A stretch of 64,000 nucleotides of DNA, taken from assembly GCA_945861085.1 (NCBI GenBank), contig OX244046.1:2480001-2544000 (forward strand), in the 5' to 3' direction. A program made the translations under genes and the position numbers. The notes beneath the pieces were generated by a model that was not told where the DNA came from, ran no database searches, and worked only from the letters and a program-made list of their open reading frames with translations. The stretch is from Clostridioides difficile_D (lineage in GTDB: Bacteria; Bacillota; Clostridia; Peptostreptococcales; Peptostreptococcaceae). This document shows positions 1 to 9,071 of this stretch, in pieces (position 1 is the first letter of the stretch; each line of letters begins with the position of its first letter).

Positions 1-1737
1 TATAAATCCAACTTCATCATCTGGAATCTTAACCCCAATTGATTCTTCGATTTTTATTGCAAAACTTTTGCCAATTTCATATTCTTTTGAAAAGTCAATT
101 CTTATTTTTTCTAAATTTACATTTATTATCTTTTGATTTAGTTTAATTCTTTTTATAGCTTCTTCTAAGTGTATCGCTAGATATTTAAACATATTTTTAT
201 TTACTTCTAAATTGATATTTTTTTCAACTATATCATTCATAAGTTCTTTTACCAGTTTTACTAAACTATCACTTACAAAACTATTTAAATCACTCATTGA
301 AAAAATCTCTTCATCACTACTTAGATTGAACTCTAAATCAGCAAATCTATTTAAAATAAAAGTCCATAAAATATTCTCTATGTCTATATCTTCAATATCT
401 AGATATTTTAAGTCATAATACTTCTTTTCAATTGTTTTGTATATATCCTCTGGTAATATATACTCATCATTCAAAAGATTTCCTTTTATTGATGATTCTT
501 CTAAATTAAATGGTATAAATATAGCATTTTTTAAATATTTTCTTATCTCTGTGTATTCAATTTCTTGAAAGGCTGCATCTTTAAAAGAATCTTTAAGCTT
601 CAAAACTTCATTTATATCTACTACTACTATCGATTCATTCTCTTCATCTTTAGAATTTATAAACTTCATAAAAGCTCTTGCACAAAGAACCTGAATCATA
701 TTTTGTAATTGTCCTATATTTCCACTAAACTTTTTTAGTGTAAGTATTTCAATCACATTTTTATCTACAAATATTTTTGCATTTATTCTGTTACACTCTT
801 GTTGAAAGATACTGTATATAAGGTCTATTTTCTCTTTTAGTAACCTATCATGTAATGGTGGCAAAGTTATTAGCATTGGTATTCTTCTTCTAAATGTTAA
901 TAATAAATTAGTCTCTACATTTTCAGTAGTTGCTCCAATCAACATAATACTTACTTTTCTTTCAGCATTGGTTTCACCTAATCTTCTGAATTTTCCTCTA
1001 TCTAAGATAGAAAATAGTATTTCTTGACCCTTTGGAGGTAATCTATGTATTTCATCTAAAAATAAAACTCCTTCATCAGCTTCTTCTACAAGACCTGGTG
1101 TATCACATTCAGCTCCTGTAAATGTACCTTTTTTATATCCAAATAACAAAGATAATAATAACTGAGGGTTATCACTATAATCAGCACAATTAAATACAAC
1201 AAAATTAGAATTTTCTTTTATTATCTTTTTCTGCTTTGCAAACTCATACATATGTTTAGAAAATAAACTCTTACCAACTCCACTTTCTCCTACAATCAAT
1301 GTAGGCAATCCTTTGGGTGGGTACAATATAGCAGATTTAGCCTGCTCTACAGCATTTCTAAGACTCCCTTTATTTCCTATTAGAGGCTCAAATGGGTCAC
1401 TCGATTCTTCTTTAGTTACCTCTACTACATCCATTTCTAAACTTTCTTTAGGTAAAAGTTCCTCTACAACTCTTCTGGATATATTAAAACCTTCTGTCAT
1501 CAATTCCCTTGTGATTTCTGATATAGAAATATTCTTATTTTTTTGTAATATTGCTGAAATTGCTGATTTCAGATAAGGATATCTTCTTTGCCTTGAATTA
1601 CTTATATTAAGCTCTTTTCTCAAATTAGTTATATTCTCTCTAGTTGTGCTTAAAAATTTTGCTATTTGAACATCTGTTAATGGATCTTTTTTATTTTCTG
1701 TATTTATGATGTTTAAAAGCTTATCTCTCAACTCCAT
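1..1737 (-). CDS. Sigma-54-dependent PTS-type activator (LevR-like), 3' end cut by window edge
   Basis: The gene runs off the left edge, so only about the first 579 residues are visible. It starts at the ATG at 1737, with GGAG about nine bases upstream. An N-terminal helix-turn-helix region is followed by a sigma-54 AAA+ domain: Walker A GESGVGKS, the sigma-54 contact loop GTFTGA (usual form GAFTGA), Walker B-like LFLDEIHRLP, and the arginine-rich FRRRIPM segment. After it comes the start of a PRD with an HLEEAIKRI motif. It is a clear paralogue of the complete regulator at 29043-31967. The family activates sigma-54 promoters of PTS operons and is controlled by phosphorylation of PRD/EII domains. 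Its target is probably left of the window, because no PTS gene lies beside it here. Confidence 0.9.
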   Translation of the reverse strand, partial: MELRDKLLNIINTENKKDPLTDVQIAKFLSTTRENITNLRKELNISNSRQRRYPYLKSAISAILQKNKNISISEITRELMTEGFNISRRVVEELLPKESLEMDVVEVTKEESSDPFEPLIGNKGSLRNAVEQAKSAILYPPKGLPTLIVGESGVGKSLFSKHMYEFAKQKKIIKENSNFVVFNCADYSDNPQLLLSLLFGYKKGTFTGAECDTPGLVEEADEGVLFLDEIHRLPPKGQEILFSILDRGKFRRLGETNAERKVSIMLIGATTENVETNLLLTFRRRIPMLITLPPLHDRLLKEKIDLIYSIFQQECNRINAKIFVDKNVIEILTLKKFSGNIGQLQNMIQVLCARAFMKFINSKDEENESIVVVDINEVLKLKDSFKDAAFQEIEYTEIRKYLKNAIFIPFNLEESSIKGNLLNDEYILPEDIYKTIEKKYYDLKYLDIEDIDIENILWTFILNRFADLEFNLSSDEEIFSMSDLNSFVSDSLVKLVKELMNDIVEKNINLEVNKNMFKYLAIHLEEAIKRIKLNQKIINVNLEKIRIDFSKEYEIGKSFAIKIEESIGVKIPDDEVGFI

Positions 1738-2236
1738 GCTTAATAACTCCTTTCTTGATAAATATATAAGCAACTACCATGCCATACTTACTTTAATATT
1801 TTTTACTACTCAAACCCTGTAAGTAACTAGATGTTATAAGTATTTATACATTTTGATAAGCATTTACATTTTGTATATTTAGTAATTTACTAAATGTATT
1901 AGCTATTTATAATCTTAAATAATTTAATCCTTTGTTTAAATTATAATGTAAAAAGCTTTATAAATTTATGATTGAAAAACTTACTCAATCATATATAATA
2001 GTACATATCTACTCAACAATAAGAGTTGCAATAAACTGTGTTTTTAACTCTTTCTGTTTTAAAATTTTACATTTATATAATAGTATATCTATTTATACAT
2101 ATAAGATTTTAGCTATATACATAGCTTTAATATGATTTTATATGGCATATTATACTATTTTAACTTAAAAATTAATTCAATTCTTGTAAGAATATTGTTT
2201 GGAAAAAATCAAATTAATAACGAGAGGTGAAAACTT
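1738..2236. other. Divergent intergenic region, 499 bp
   Basis: Very AT-rich spacer between the divergent sigma-54 regulator and the MocR-type gene. It must carry both promoters. I see no ORF, no convincing hairpin and no clean -24/-12 element. A GAGAGGTG Shine-Dalgarno at about 2221-2228 serves the plus-strand gene. Confidence 0.5.
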
Positions 2237-3622
2237 ATGCCAATTAATTCTTTTGAAAATTATCCTATGAGTTGGAAACCAAAACGGCCTTTAAAAGGAC
2301 AAATATTATATAAAGCTATCGCAGAGCAATTAGAGCAAGATATCAACAATGGATTTTTATTGCCAGGTACTAAATTGCCTCCTCAACGTGAATTGGCAGA
2401 TTTCCTAGATGTTAATGTCAGTACTATCTCTAGAGCTTTTAAAATTTGTGAAAAAAAAGGATTAATAAGTGGAGTTACAGGAAGCGGAACCTTTGTGTCT
2501 TATGATGCACGTTCAAATCTATTCTTAATGTCGAGTAATAGCAAAATTACATTTATTGAAATGGGCACAATGAATCCAGATTTCACACTAGAAGAAATGA
2601 ATACTTTATTTAAACATATAATTAAAGAAATAGATTTTAAAACGATATTCCAGTATGGACAAAGAGATGGTGCTAAATGGCAAAAAGAAGCTATTGTCAA
2701 ATTAATTTATAAGGCTGGACTTGAAACTACAGCAGATAGCTTACTTCCTGCAAGTGGTGGACAAAATGCGATTGTAGCTATTTTAGCAGGTCTATTTCAA
2801 CATGGAGATAGAATAGGTGTAGACCCATTAACTTATCCTGGAATAAAAACAGCAGCTAAAATGCTTGGAATACAACTAATTCCAATTAAACAAGAGAATG
2901 GTGAAATTAGTGAGGAAGGCTTATTATATTCTTGTAAAAATGAAAATATTAAAGGTCTATACATAATACCAGATTATCAAAATCCAACTACACATATAAT
3001 GTCAAAAAATGGGCGAAAAATGATTGCAAATATTGCTTCTAAATACAACTTAATTGTGATTGAGGATGCTATTCATAGTTTGCTTAATGAAGCACATTTA
3101 AATCCAGTAGCTTCCTATATACCCAATCAAACAATTTATATTACAAGTTTATCAAAAATTATTGCACCTAGTCTACGATTAGCATATATCTCTACACCTA
3201 AACAGTATAGAGAAGCGTTATCAGATGCGTTATACAATATTAATTTGTCTCAATCTTATTTTTTAACAGAAATTGCTTATCGTATGATTACATCAGGAGA
3301 AGCTGATAAATTAATTAATGCACGTCGTAAATCTGCAAGAAGAAGAAATAAGATTATTAATCAATATTTATCTGGTTATAATCTTTTAGGGAGTGAAGAA
3401 TGTATATTTAGATGGTTAATTCTTCCTGATGGTATAATGGCAGAAAAATTTGAAATACAAGCACTTAAAGAAGGTGTACAGGTTTATGCATCTGAGCGTT
3501 TTGCTGTTGGTAAAGAAAAACCGATTTCTGCAATAAGAATAGCTGTATGTGCTACAGAAAGTACAGAAGAACTTAAAGCTGGTCTAACTGTATTAAAAAA
3601 ATTATTAGAAGAGGAAAGATAA
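2237..3622 (+). CDS. MocR/PdxR-type GntR regulator with aminotransferase fold
   Basis: 461-residue fusion typical of the MocR family. A GntR winged helix lies at about residues 18-90, with the recognition region around ADFLDVNVSTISRAFK. A fold-type I aminotransferase domain runs from about 115 to 455. The PLP lysine is most likely K307 in SLSKIIAP, and a DYQNPT segment matches the PLP-binding region. Members usually sense PLP or an amino-acid derivative and control a nearby gene. The next genes, on the same strand after a terminator, are azlCD, so regulation of branched-chain amino acid export is a reasonable inference but unproven. The start is the ATG after GAGAGGTG. Confidence 0.88.
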   Translation: MPINSFENYPMSWKPKRPLKGQILYKAIAEQLEQDINNGFLLPGTKLPPQRELADFLDVNVSTISRAFKICEKKGLISGVTGSGTFVSYDARSNLFLMSSNSKITFIEMGTMNPDFTLEEMNTLFKHIIKEIDFKTIFQYGQRDGAKWQKEAIVKLIYKAGLETTADSLLPASGGQNAIVAILAGLFQHGDRIGVDPLTYPGIKTAAKMLGIQLIPIKQENGEISEEGLLYSCKNENIKGLYIIPDYQNPTTHIMSKNGRKMIANIASKYNLIVIEDAIHSLLNEAHLNPVASYIPNQTIYITSLSKIIAPSLRLAYISTPKQYREALSDALYNINLSQSYFLTEIAYRMITSGEADKLINARRKSARRRNKIINQYLSGYNLLGSEECIFRWLILPDGIMAEKFEIQALKEGVQVYASERFAVGKEKPISAIRIAVCATESTEELKAGLTVLKKLLEEER

Positions 3623-3630
3623 TTGTATTG

Positions 3631-3662
3631 CACACAATATTTTAATTGTGTGTATTTTTTTT
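3631..3662 (+). terminator. Intrinsic terminator after the MocR-type gene
   Basis: Eight-base stem CACACAAT/ATTGTGTG (3631-3638 and 3645-3652) is followed by a run of T. It lies nine bases after the stop codon. Confidence 0.85.
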
Positions 3663-3890
3663 TGTTGTTACAATGAAATTACACCAGATAATAATTAATT
3701 ATAGAGATTAACATATATTATTACATCATAATAACAAGCAGATAAAATTCAATAGTATTTTAGAATTATCTCGTTTTTATATAGTAATTTATATATTAAT
3801 CCAAATTTATTTTTAAGTATGATTGCAATTATACAATTAATCTATTTTTATCTTTTTTTAATATATTTAATACAAAAGGAGTGATTTATT

Positions 3891-4592
3891 ATGGAAAGAA
3901 CTCAACAATTAAGAGAAAGCTTCATTGCTTCAATTCCAATATTTTTAGGTTACATACCTATAGGTATAGTAGGAGGAATACTATTACAAAAATCTGGTCT
4001 TTCACCTTTTCAAATAGCATTAATGGTAACTCTGGTATTTGGAGGAAGTTCTCAATTCATTGCAGCTTCAATGATTTCCACTGGTGCAAGTGTAACATCT
4101 ATTGTTTTGACTACATTTATAGTTAATTTAAGACATTTTCTAATGAGTTCTAATTTGAATATGTACATAAAAAATAAAAGCCCAAAATTTATATTGCCAT
4201 TTTGTCACACTATAACAGATGAAACTTTTGCGGTTAATTATGAAAAATTTACTACTGGAAATTGGTCTGATAAAAATGCTATTTATCTCAATTTCTTCTG
4301 TTTAATTTCATCAGTTTTAGCTAATTTTATTGGAGCATTTCTAGGAGAAAGTATATCTATAGACAGTTCCATTTCTGGCTTCATATTGACTTCTATGTTT
4401 ATAGCCTTAATAGTTTCTCAAATAAAAAATAAAATTTATATTTTAGTATTTATATCATCAATTATTATTTCTGTTATTTTATATGCATTATTCAAAAGTA
4501 ATTTAGTAATAATAGTTTCATCGATTTTAGCATCTTTAATTGGTTTCTTTATAGAAGAATCTTACTATAAAAAGGAGGAATATTATGAATAA
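3891..4592 (+). CDS. azlC: AzlC family branched-chain amino acid exporter, large subunit
   Basis: 233-residue polytopic membrane protein of the AzlC/YgaZ family. This is the large subunit of a two-component exporter of branched-chain amino acids and analogues in the cytoplasmic membrane. It shows the family pattern: an N-terminal region SIPIFLGYIPIGIVGG, the FGGSSQFIAASM segment, and the NLRHFLMSSNL motif. The start is the ATG preceded by AAAGGAGTG. The last eight bases overlap azlD, whose Shine-Dalgarno AAGGAGG lies inside this reading frame, so translation is coupled. The MocR-type regulator upstream is the obvious candidate controller. Confidence 0.92.
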   Translation: MERTQQLRESFIASIPIFLGYIPIGIVGGILLQKSGLSPFQIALMVTLVFGGSSQFIAASMISTGASVTSIVLTTFIVNLRHFLMSSNLNMYIKNKSPKFILPFCHTITDETFAVNYEKFTTGNWSDKNAIYLNFFCLISSVLANFIGAFLGESISIDSSISGFILTSMFIALIVSQIKNKIYILVFISSIIISVILYALFKSNLVIIVSSILASLIGFFIEESYYKKEEYYE

Positions 4593-4908
4593 TAATTATA
4601 TATTTTTTATTATAATTGGAATGTACATTGTTACATATCTACCAAGGGTTCTTCCTATGTTAATTTTCTCAAAAAAAGAGATGCCTGAGTTTTTGAAAAA
4701 AATCATGAAATTTATACCTGTGGCAATACTTACTTCCTTAACTGCTAAAGATGTATTTTTTAATGGAGATAACCTATATTTATCTATAACGAACCCTAAA
4801 ATTATATCTTTTATGATTGTACTTCTTGTTGCATATAGATTTAAATCTATTGGTATTTCTATTATTACAGGTGTGATATCTATATATCTATTTGGAATTA
4901 TCATATGA
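4585..4908 (+). CDS. azlD: AzlD family small subunit of branched-chain amino acid exporter
   Basis: 107-residue hydrophobic protein with about four membrane segments and the AzlD signature TYLPRVLPML near the N-terminus. It partners AzlC to form the exporter. The ATG overlaps the end of azlC by eight bases and has an excellent AAGGAGG site. A strong bidirectional hairpin follows it. Confidence 0.92.
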   Translation: MNNNYIFFIIIGMYIVTYLPRVLPMLIFSKKEMPEFLKKIMKFIPVAILTSLTAKDVFFNGDNLYLSITNPKIISFMIVLLVAYRFKSIGISIITGVISIYLFGIII

Positions 4909-4983
4909 TACTTTGATAATATTTTATTGTATAAATTATGTGTACAATTTTAATTTAATTTGTTATTTTGTTAATTTCAAATA

Positions 4984-5016
4984 AAAAACAGAGTGACTTA
5001 AAGTTACTCTGTTTTT
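4984..5016. terminator. Bidirectional terminator between azlD and the convergent histidine kinase
   Basis: Long stem around ACAGAGTGACTT / AAGTTACTCTGT with A-rich and T-rich flanks on both sides. It can serve azlD on the plus strand and the kinase operon on the minus strand. Confidence 0.85.
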
Positions 5017-5097
5017 ACATTTCATCCTCTACTGTCAACGTTCTAATATCTTATAGTGAAAGCTTCTGATGGTTATTCACAAAAAATATACGTATAC

Positions 5098-7188
5098 TTA
5101 AATATTATCTAAGTCCATATTTGTTACTTCTTCTTCATATTTTTGAAACTCTAAATTTGCTTTAAATAAATCTCCATCTATTTCTATATAGAATTTTCCA
5201 CCTTGTAAATTTACTAAATCTCTTGCAATAGCAAGTCCTAATCCACTACCTTCAGTATTTCTTGATTCATCAGCCCTTTTAAATCTTTCCATAATCTCAC
5301 TTGGGTCAAAATTTAATTCATAAGAAGATATATTTTTCATAGTCACCTTTACATTTTCAACACAATCATATACATCAATATATACTCTAGTTCCTTCTAA
5401 AGAATATTTTGCTATATTAGACAAAAGATTTTCAAATACTCTATACATTCTTCTTCCATCTGCCCATATATACACCTTATCATTTGGAACATTTAATTTT
5501 ATATATAAATTATTTTTAGATAATTTTTCTTCAAGTTCACCTATACTTTGTCTTAAGAGTTGCACTAAATCAATCTTACTAATTTGTAATTCTATATTAC
5601 CACTACTTACTCTACTAGCTTCAAATAAATCTTCTATCAATAATTTTAGTCGTTTTGACTTTGACTCAAGTACATTTATGTAATCATTTATATACTCTGG
5701 TTGTATAGATTCTTCTTTTTTAATTAAATCTACATAATTTATTATCGAAGTAAGTGGAGTTTTCAAATCATGAGATACATTTGTTATAAGGTCAGACTTC
5801 ATTCTTTCACTTTTTACTTGCTCTTCTATCGCTTTATCGAGACCTTCTCCAATATTATTTATATTTTCAGCTAAAGATGTAAAGTTATCATTTCCATTAA
5901 TTTTTATCTTATAATCTAAATTTCCCTGTTTTATCTTTTCAGTACCTTCTATTACATAACTAAGATAGGAAAGTCTCTTAGTTATATAGATTGCAAATCC
6001 TAAAAAAATACATATAGAAAACAACAATCCTAAACTTATACTTTGAGTACTAATTACCATAATTAAAATCAAAGATGTTACCACTATTATAAAAATTTTT
6101 CTTGCTAAAGATACTTTCTTTATAGCGTTAATAACCTCCTTTATAGTTTTTATTAACCATAAAATCACTCTTACTATGATACTTGACTTAAATATGCATA
6201 TTTTACTTTCTAAATAACTTAATTGAACATTTATAAAAAATATATTATTTGATACTACCAATAAAGATAAAGAAGCCAGCATAATGACATAAATATGATA
6301 AGATATATCAAAAGCATACATAATTAAAATTGCTATTGAAATATATACCAGTATTACATTAAATTCCATAGGTATCTTATTATATATTAGTAAAAATATG
6401 TTATTTCTTTTTAAAACTTTACATTTTATTCTGCTGTATAAAATTATAGATAATAAACATATAATTGCTAAACTTAAACTAGCTACAAAAAATAATCTTA
6501 CTTTTTCTGTAGCTTGTTTAAATATTTGAAAGTCAGTATATACTATTCCATCTTCTATAGTTGGCTCTTCTGGAAAAGATACATATGCCTCAAAAGCTTC
6601 ATCTACTTCATTTCGTTCCATACTCAGATTATTCAGTTTAAACTTTTTTCCATTTATTGTTTTAATAATATATGAGCTCTTTCCTACATTATTTATTATC
6701 TCTATATTACAATAGCTCTTAGTTTTTTGCTTAAAATCATCTAAATTGTCATATGATGTATTTGTATAAAATGCTCCTGTAAATGTATTAATAACATACA
6801 CTTTTATATTTTTTAGATAACTTAAATATTCTTCAGGAGTTTGTTTATTACTCATGATTTTATCATACTCAGAGTCACTAATACTTAAATCTATACTTTT
6901 ACCTTTTGTTTGGCGATACTCATAATTTAATTTACTTTTTTCTTCACTAGTTAACAGACTACCCACAGATAGCTTAAAATTGGATAACAAAATTGGCATT
7001 GTTCCTTCATCAAATATATTACTGTTATAAAAATCATCAGATATATTAAAAATCCCACTTTTTGTAGAAGTCTTTTGTATATTGTATTTAGGTTCAGCAA
7101 GCCCTATTGTTACCAACAATATAGTTAATGGAAATGAGATAGATATTATGATTAATGAGACTAACTTTAATGCTCTATATTTTTCCAA
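5098..7188 (-). CDS. Membrane sensor histidine kinase, HAMP-HisKA-HATPase
   Basis: About 696 residues. An N-terminal membrane helix is followed by an extracytoplasmic region of roughly 200 residues and several further membrane helices (about 230-410). A HAMP-like linker leads to the HisKA box NVSHDLKTPLTS, with the phosphorylated histidine at codon 476 counted from the GTG at 7197, and then a HATPase domain ending GSGLGLAIARDLV. Two starts are possible. The GTG at 7197 has no spaced Shine-Dalgarno, while the TTG at 7188 sits six bases after GAGGTG, so I prefer the TTG. It is last in a three-gene operon with a small membrane ORF and its response regulator. The signal sensed is unknown. Confidence 0.85.
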   Translation of the reverse strand: MEKYRALKLVSLIIISISFPLTILLVTIGLAEPKYNIQKTSTKSGIFNISDDFYNSNIFDEGTMPILLSNFKLSVGSLLTSEEKSKLNYEYRQTKGKSIDLSISDSEYDKIMSNKQTPEEYLSYLKNIKVYVINTFTGAFYTNTSYDNLDDFKQKTKSYCNIEIINNVGKSSYIIKTINGKKFKLNNLSMERNEVDEAFEAYVSFPEEPTIEDGIVYTDFQIFKQATEKVRLFFVASLSLAIICLLSIILYSRIKCKVLKRNNIFLLIYNKIPMEFNVILVYISIAILIMYAFDISYHIYVIMLASLSLLVVSNNIFFINVQLSYLESKICIFKSSIIVRVILWLIKTIKEVINAIKKVSLARKIFIIVVTSLILIMVISTQSISLGLLFSICIFLGFAIYITKRLSYLSYVIEGTEKIKQGNLDYKIKINGNDNFTSLAENINNIGEGLDKAIEEQVKSERMKSDLITNVSHDLKTPLTSIINYVDLIKKEESIQPEYINDYINVLESKSKRLKLLIEDLFEASRVSSGNIELQISKIDLVQLLRQSIGELEEKLSKNNLYIKLNVPNDKVYIWADGRRMYRVFENLLSNIAKYSLEGTRVYIDVYDCVENVKVTMKNISSYELNFDPSEIMERFKRADESRNTEGSGLGLAIARDLVNLQGGKFYIEIDGDLFKANLEFQKYEEEVTNMDLDNI

Positions 7189-7202
7189 GTTGCTCACCTC
7201 AT

Positions 7203-7409
7203 CTACATTGTCAGTATCTTATATAAAATAAAGTTTAAAAAAAGCATAATCCCCATAGAGTAAATTAAACTATCAGAGAAAAAGTTAAAACATATTAGAA
7301 TTCCTAACATTTGTGTAAATGTAAAAATAATCAAAATCAAAATACAATTAAATATTAAACTCTTTTCTTTTATAATTTTTCCACTAAAATTTTTCAATCT
7401 TATAACCAA
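7203..7409 (-). CDS. Small two-helix membrane protein between regulator and kinase
   Basis: 68-residue ORF with a basic N-terminus and two strongly hydrophobic segments (about residues 19-43 and 48-66). It would start at a TTG that overlaps the last 26 bases of the response regulator. It stops five bases before the GTG at 7197. Upstream, AAGGTGGTG sits at a workable distance, but that sequence also encodes the conserved regulator C-terminus, so it is weak evidence. The second two-component pair starts its kinase at the equivalent TTG, so this ORF matches the kinase N-terminal position there. It could be an accessory membrane peptide or the split-off first membrane segment of the kinase. Confidence 0.55.
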   Translation of the reverse strand: MVIRLKNFSGKIIKEKSLIFNCILILIIFTFTQMLGILICFNFFSDSLIYSMGIMLFLNFILYKILTM

Positions 7410-8076
7410 CTCCCCACACCACCTTTAAAAATCTTGGTTCTTTTGGATTTATTTCAATCTTTTCTCTTATTCGTCTAATATGTACTGCGACTGTATTTTC
7501 TGAATTAAAACTTTCCTCATTCCATACCTTTTCGTATATCTCATCTATTGAGAAAACTCGTCCTTTATTTTCTAAAAGAAGCTCAATGATTTTATACTCA
7601 ATTGGAGTCATTTTTATGTTTTCACCATCAATTTTTACTTCTTTTGTTAGTGTATTTAACTCCAAAGTTCCACTTTTTAAAATTTCTTTACATGTATCTT
7701 CATAATTGCCTAAAGTTACATACCGTCTTAAGTTTGATTTAACTCTAGCTATAAGCTCTAATAGATTAAATGGCTTTGTTATATAATCATCAGCTCCAAT
7801 ATTTAATCCTATTATTTTATCTGTATCTTCACTTTTTGCTGAAATTAAAATTATTGGTATGTTTTTTTCTTCTCGTATTTTTATAGTTGCTTTGATTCCA
7901 TCTAATTTAGGCATCATTATATCCATTAATATTAGATGAATGTCATTCTCTGTTATTATTTCCAAAGCTTTCATTCCATCATATGCTTTATATATTTTAA
8001 ACCCTTCTGATTTAAGATATATTTCTATTGAATCAACAATTTCTTTATCATCATCTACTACTAATATATTGTACAT
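7384..8076 (-). CDS. OmpR/PhoB-family response regulator
   Basis: 230 residues. The receiver domain (1-118) has the acidic pocket VVDDD, phospho-acceptor D52 in LMDIMMP, the SAK switch region and the TKPF lysine. The C-terminal winged helix (about 130-228) carries the AVHIRRIREKIE recognition region. The ATG at 8076 is preceded by GGAAGTG. It heads the operon with the small membrane ORF and the histidine kinase, its evident partner. A perfect 12-bp inverted repeat lies just upstream of its ribosome binding site. The plus-strand regulator at 15846 is a close paralogue. Confidence 0.92.
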   Translation of the reverse strand: MYNILVVDDDKEIVDSIEIYLKSEGFKIYKAYDGMKALEIITENDIHLILMDIMMPKLDGIKATIKIREEKNIPIILISAKSEDTDKIIGLNIGADDYITKPFNLLELIARVKSNLRRYVTLGNYEDTCKEILKSGTLELNTLTKEVKIDGENIKMTPIEYKIIELLLENKGRVFSIDEIYEKVWNEESFNSENTVAVHIRRIREKIEINPKEPRFLKVVWGVGYKIEKF

Positions 8077-8090
8077 ATTTTCACTTCCTC

Positions 8091-8125
8091 TATTGTATAA
8101 TAATACTTATCTCTATTATACAATA
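8091..8125. repeat. Perfect 12-bp inverted repeat in the response-regulator leader
   Basis: TATTGTATAATA at 8091-8102 pairs with TATTATACAATA at 8114-8125, with an 11-base loop. It abuts the regulator's Shine-Dalgarno. It may be an operator (autoregulation) or a leader hairpin, and it overlaps TATAAT-like hexamers that could be the promoter. Confidence 0.6.
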
Positions 8126-8234
8126 TCTTTTACTTCCTTTCTCAACAATGACTAAATTGTTATATTATATTGGCTTACATTTTTGTAACTCTCCCTTATA
8201 AATATATAATAGAACATAAATCTTAAGAAAATAT

Positions 8235-8271
8235 TATCCTAAATCTTAAATATTTCTTAAGATTTAGGATA
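8235..8271. repeat. Perfect 15-bp inverted repeat with a 7-base loop
   Basis: TATCCTAAATCTTAA (8235-8249) and TTAAGATTTAGGATA (8257-8271). A further copy of the AAATCTTAAG unit lies just to the left, near 8218. There is no T-run on either side, so a protein-binding site or leader hairpin is as likely as a terminator. Confidence 0.65.
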
Positions 8272-8394
8272 AATTGAGTTTTATTTGAATTAATTGATTT
8301 AAATTATGTTATTTTCAGATTACTTTTATTTAAGTATTTTAATTAGATTCAGCTGAATTGACGTATATTAATTCTTATTAAGTAGTTTTTATTT

Positions 8395-8460
8395 TTTGGG
8401 TGGAAGAATGGTATAATAATCATATTCTACTAATTTTATTCCACCATTCTTCCACCCAAA
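8395..8460. repeat. Perfect 18-bp inverted repeat with a 30-base spacer
   Basis: TTTGGGTGGAAGAATGGT (8395-8412) and its exact complement at 8443-8460. Unusually G/C-containing for its surroundings. The size and symmetry resemble a very small non-coding mobile relic or a stable RNA hairpin. I see no target-site duplication. Confidence 0.65.
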
Positions 8461-8608
8461 TGTACTTAGAAGTATTTATTTTACTGTGATAATAGCTACT
8501 TATTTAAATTCTATTTTTATACATACTATCTACTATATACTATACATATTCTATTAAAATTTATATAAATATAAGACAAACCTATTTCATTTTTTTAACA
8601 TGTTCAGA

Positions 8609-8668
8609 ATAATAAACAAAATGAAGGTACAAAAAGTTATACTTTCATACCTTCACTTTGTTTATTAT
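8609..8668. repeat. 21-bp inverted repeat with one mismatch
   Basis: Arms 8609-8629 and 8648-8668 match at 20 of 21 positions around an 18-base loop. It probably forms a strong hairpin in RNA. There is no immediate T-run, so termination is uncertain. Confidence 0.6.
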
Positions 8669-8935
8669 GTATTTATCTGTCATTTTTATCTTTCAAATTT
8701 TTAAAATATTCTTCTAATATCACCATCTACTTTATAATCCTTACCATGTAATGCTTAAATTAAACTTTATATTGAACTTTTATGTATGTTCTTTAAAAAT
8801 TCTCTTGTTTAAAAACTCTAATATTGTTTTTCACAAGTAAAATAACATTCATATATAAATTTATTAATTTTTCAACCAAGTATGTTGAATAGTAACTAAT
8901 TCTATTGTATTATTGTAATTGTAGAATAAAACTAA

Positions 8936-9015
8936 ATCGGCAAAACTAGAGAAATTTAGTGACGCAAAGCTATAGGGACTAACGCTTATAAAATAAGTTA
9001 TGTCAGCCAGTTGCC
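8936..9015 (+). promoter_or_regulatory. c-di-GMP-I (GEMM-I) riboswitch aptamer, copy 1
   Basis: The core GEMM-I elements are in order: GGCAAAAC, a small hairpin capped by a GAAA tetraloop, the conserved GACGCAAAGC receptor, a variable second hairpin, then GTCAGCCAGTTGCC closing P1 (GGCAA with TTGCC). The family binds cyclic di-GMP, and type-I copies in clostridia are commonly OFF switches. The leader ends with AGGGGG at 9055-9060, upstream of a small ORF. Confidence 0.9.
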
Positions 9016-9040
9016 AAAAAGATGTTTTCTTTTTGTTTTT
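9015..9040 (+). terminator. Probable riboswitch-controlled terminator, copy 1
   Basis: CAAAAAGA pairs with TCTTTTTG around TGTTT and is followed directly by TTTTT. The stem is A-U rich and overlaps the last base of the aptamer's P1 strand, as expected for an expression platform. Confidence 0.55.
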
Positions 9041-9071
9041 CATGAAAGTTTTTTAGGGGGATAAATATGTT

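Larger units (their letters stand above)
8126..8930. other. Gene-free stretch of about 800 bp with several inverted repeats
   Basis: No credible ORF. It lies between the minus-strand regulator operon and the first c-di-GMP riboswitch. Its contents are three long inverted repeats (listed separately) and AAATCTTAAG-type repeats at about 8218-8265. The riboswitch promoter should be at the right end, but I could not pick a convincing -35/-10 pair. Confidence 0.5.

Noticed and set aside
2130..2236. Sigma-54 promoter near TATGGCATATTATACTATT
   Set aside because: The GG is present but the GC of the -12 box is missing at the required spacing.
8395..8460. Insertion sequence ends
   Set aside because: The arms enclose only 30 bases, with no transposase and no target duplication. 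It is recorded as an inverted repeat only.
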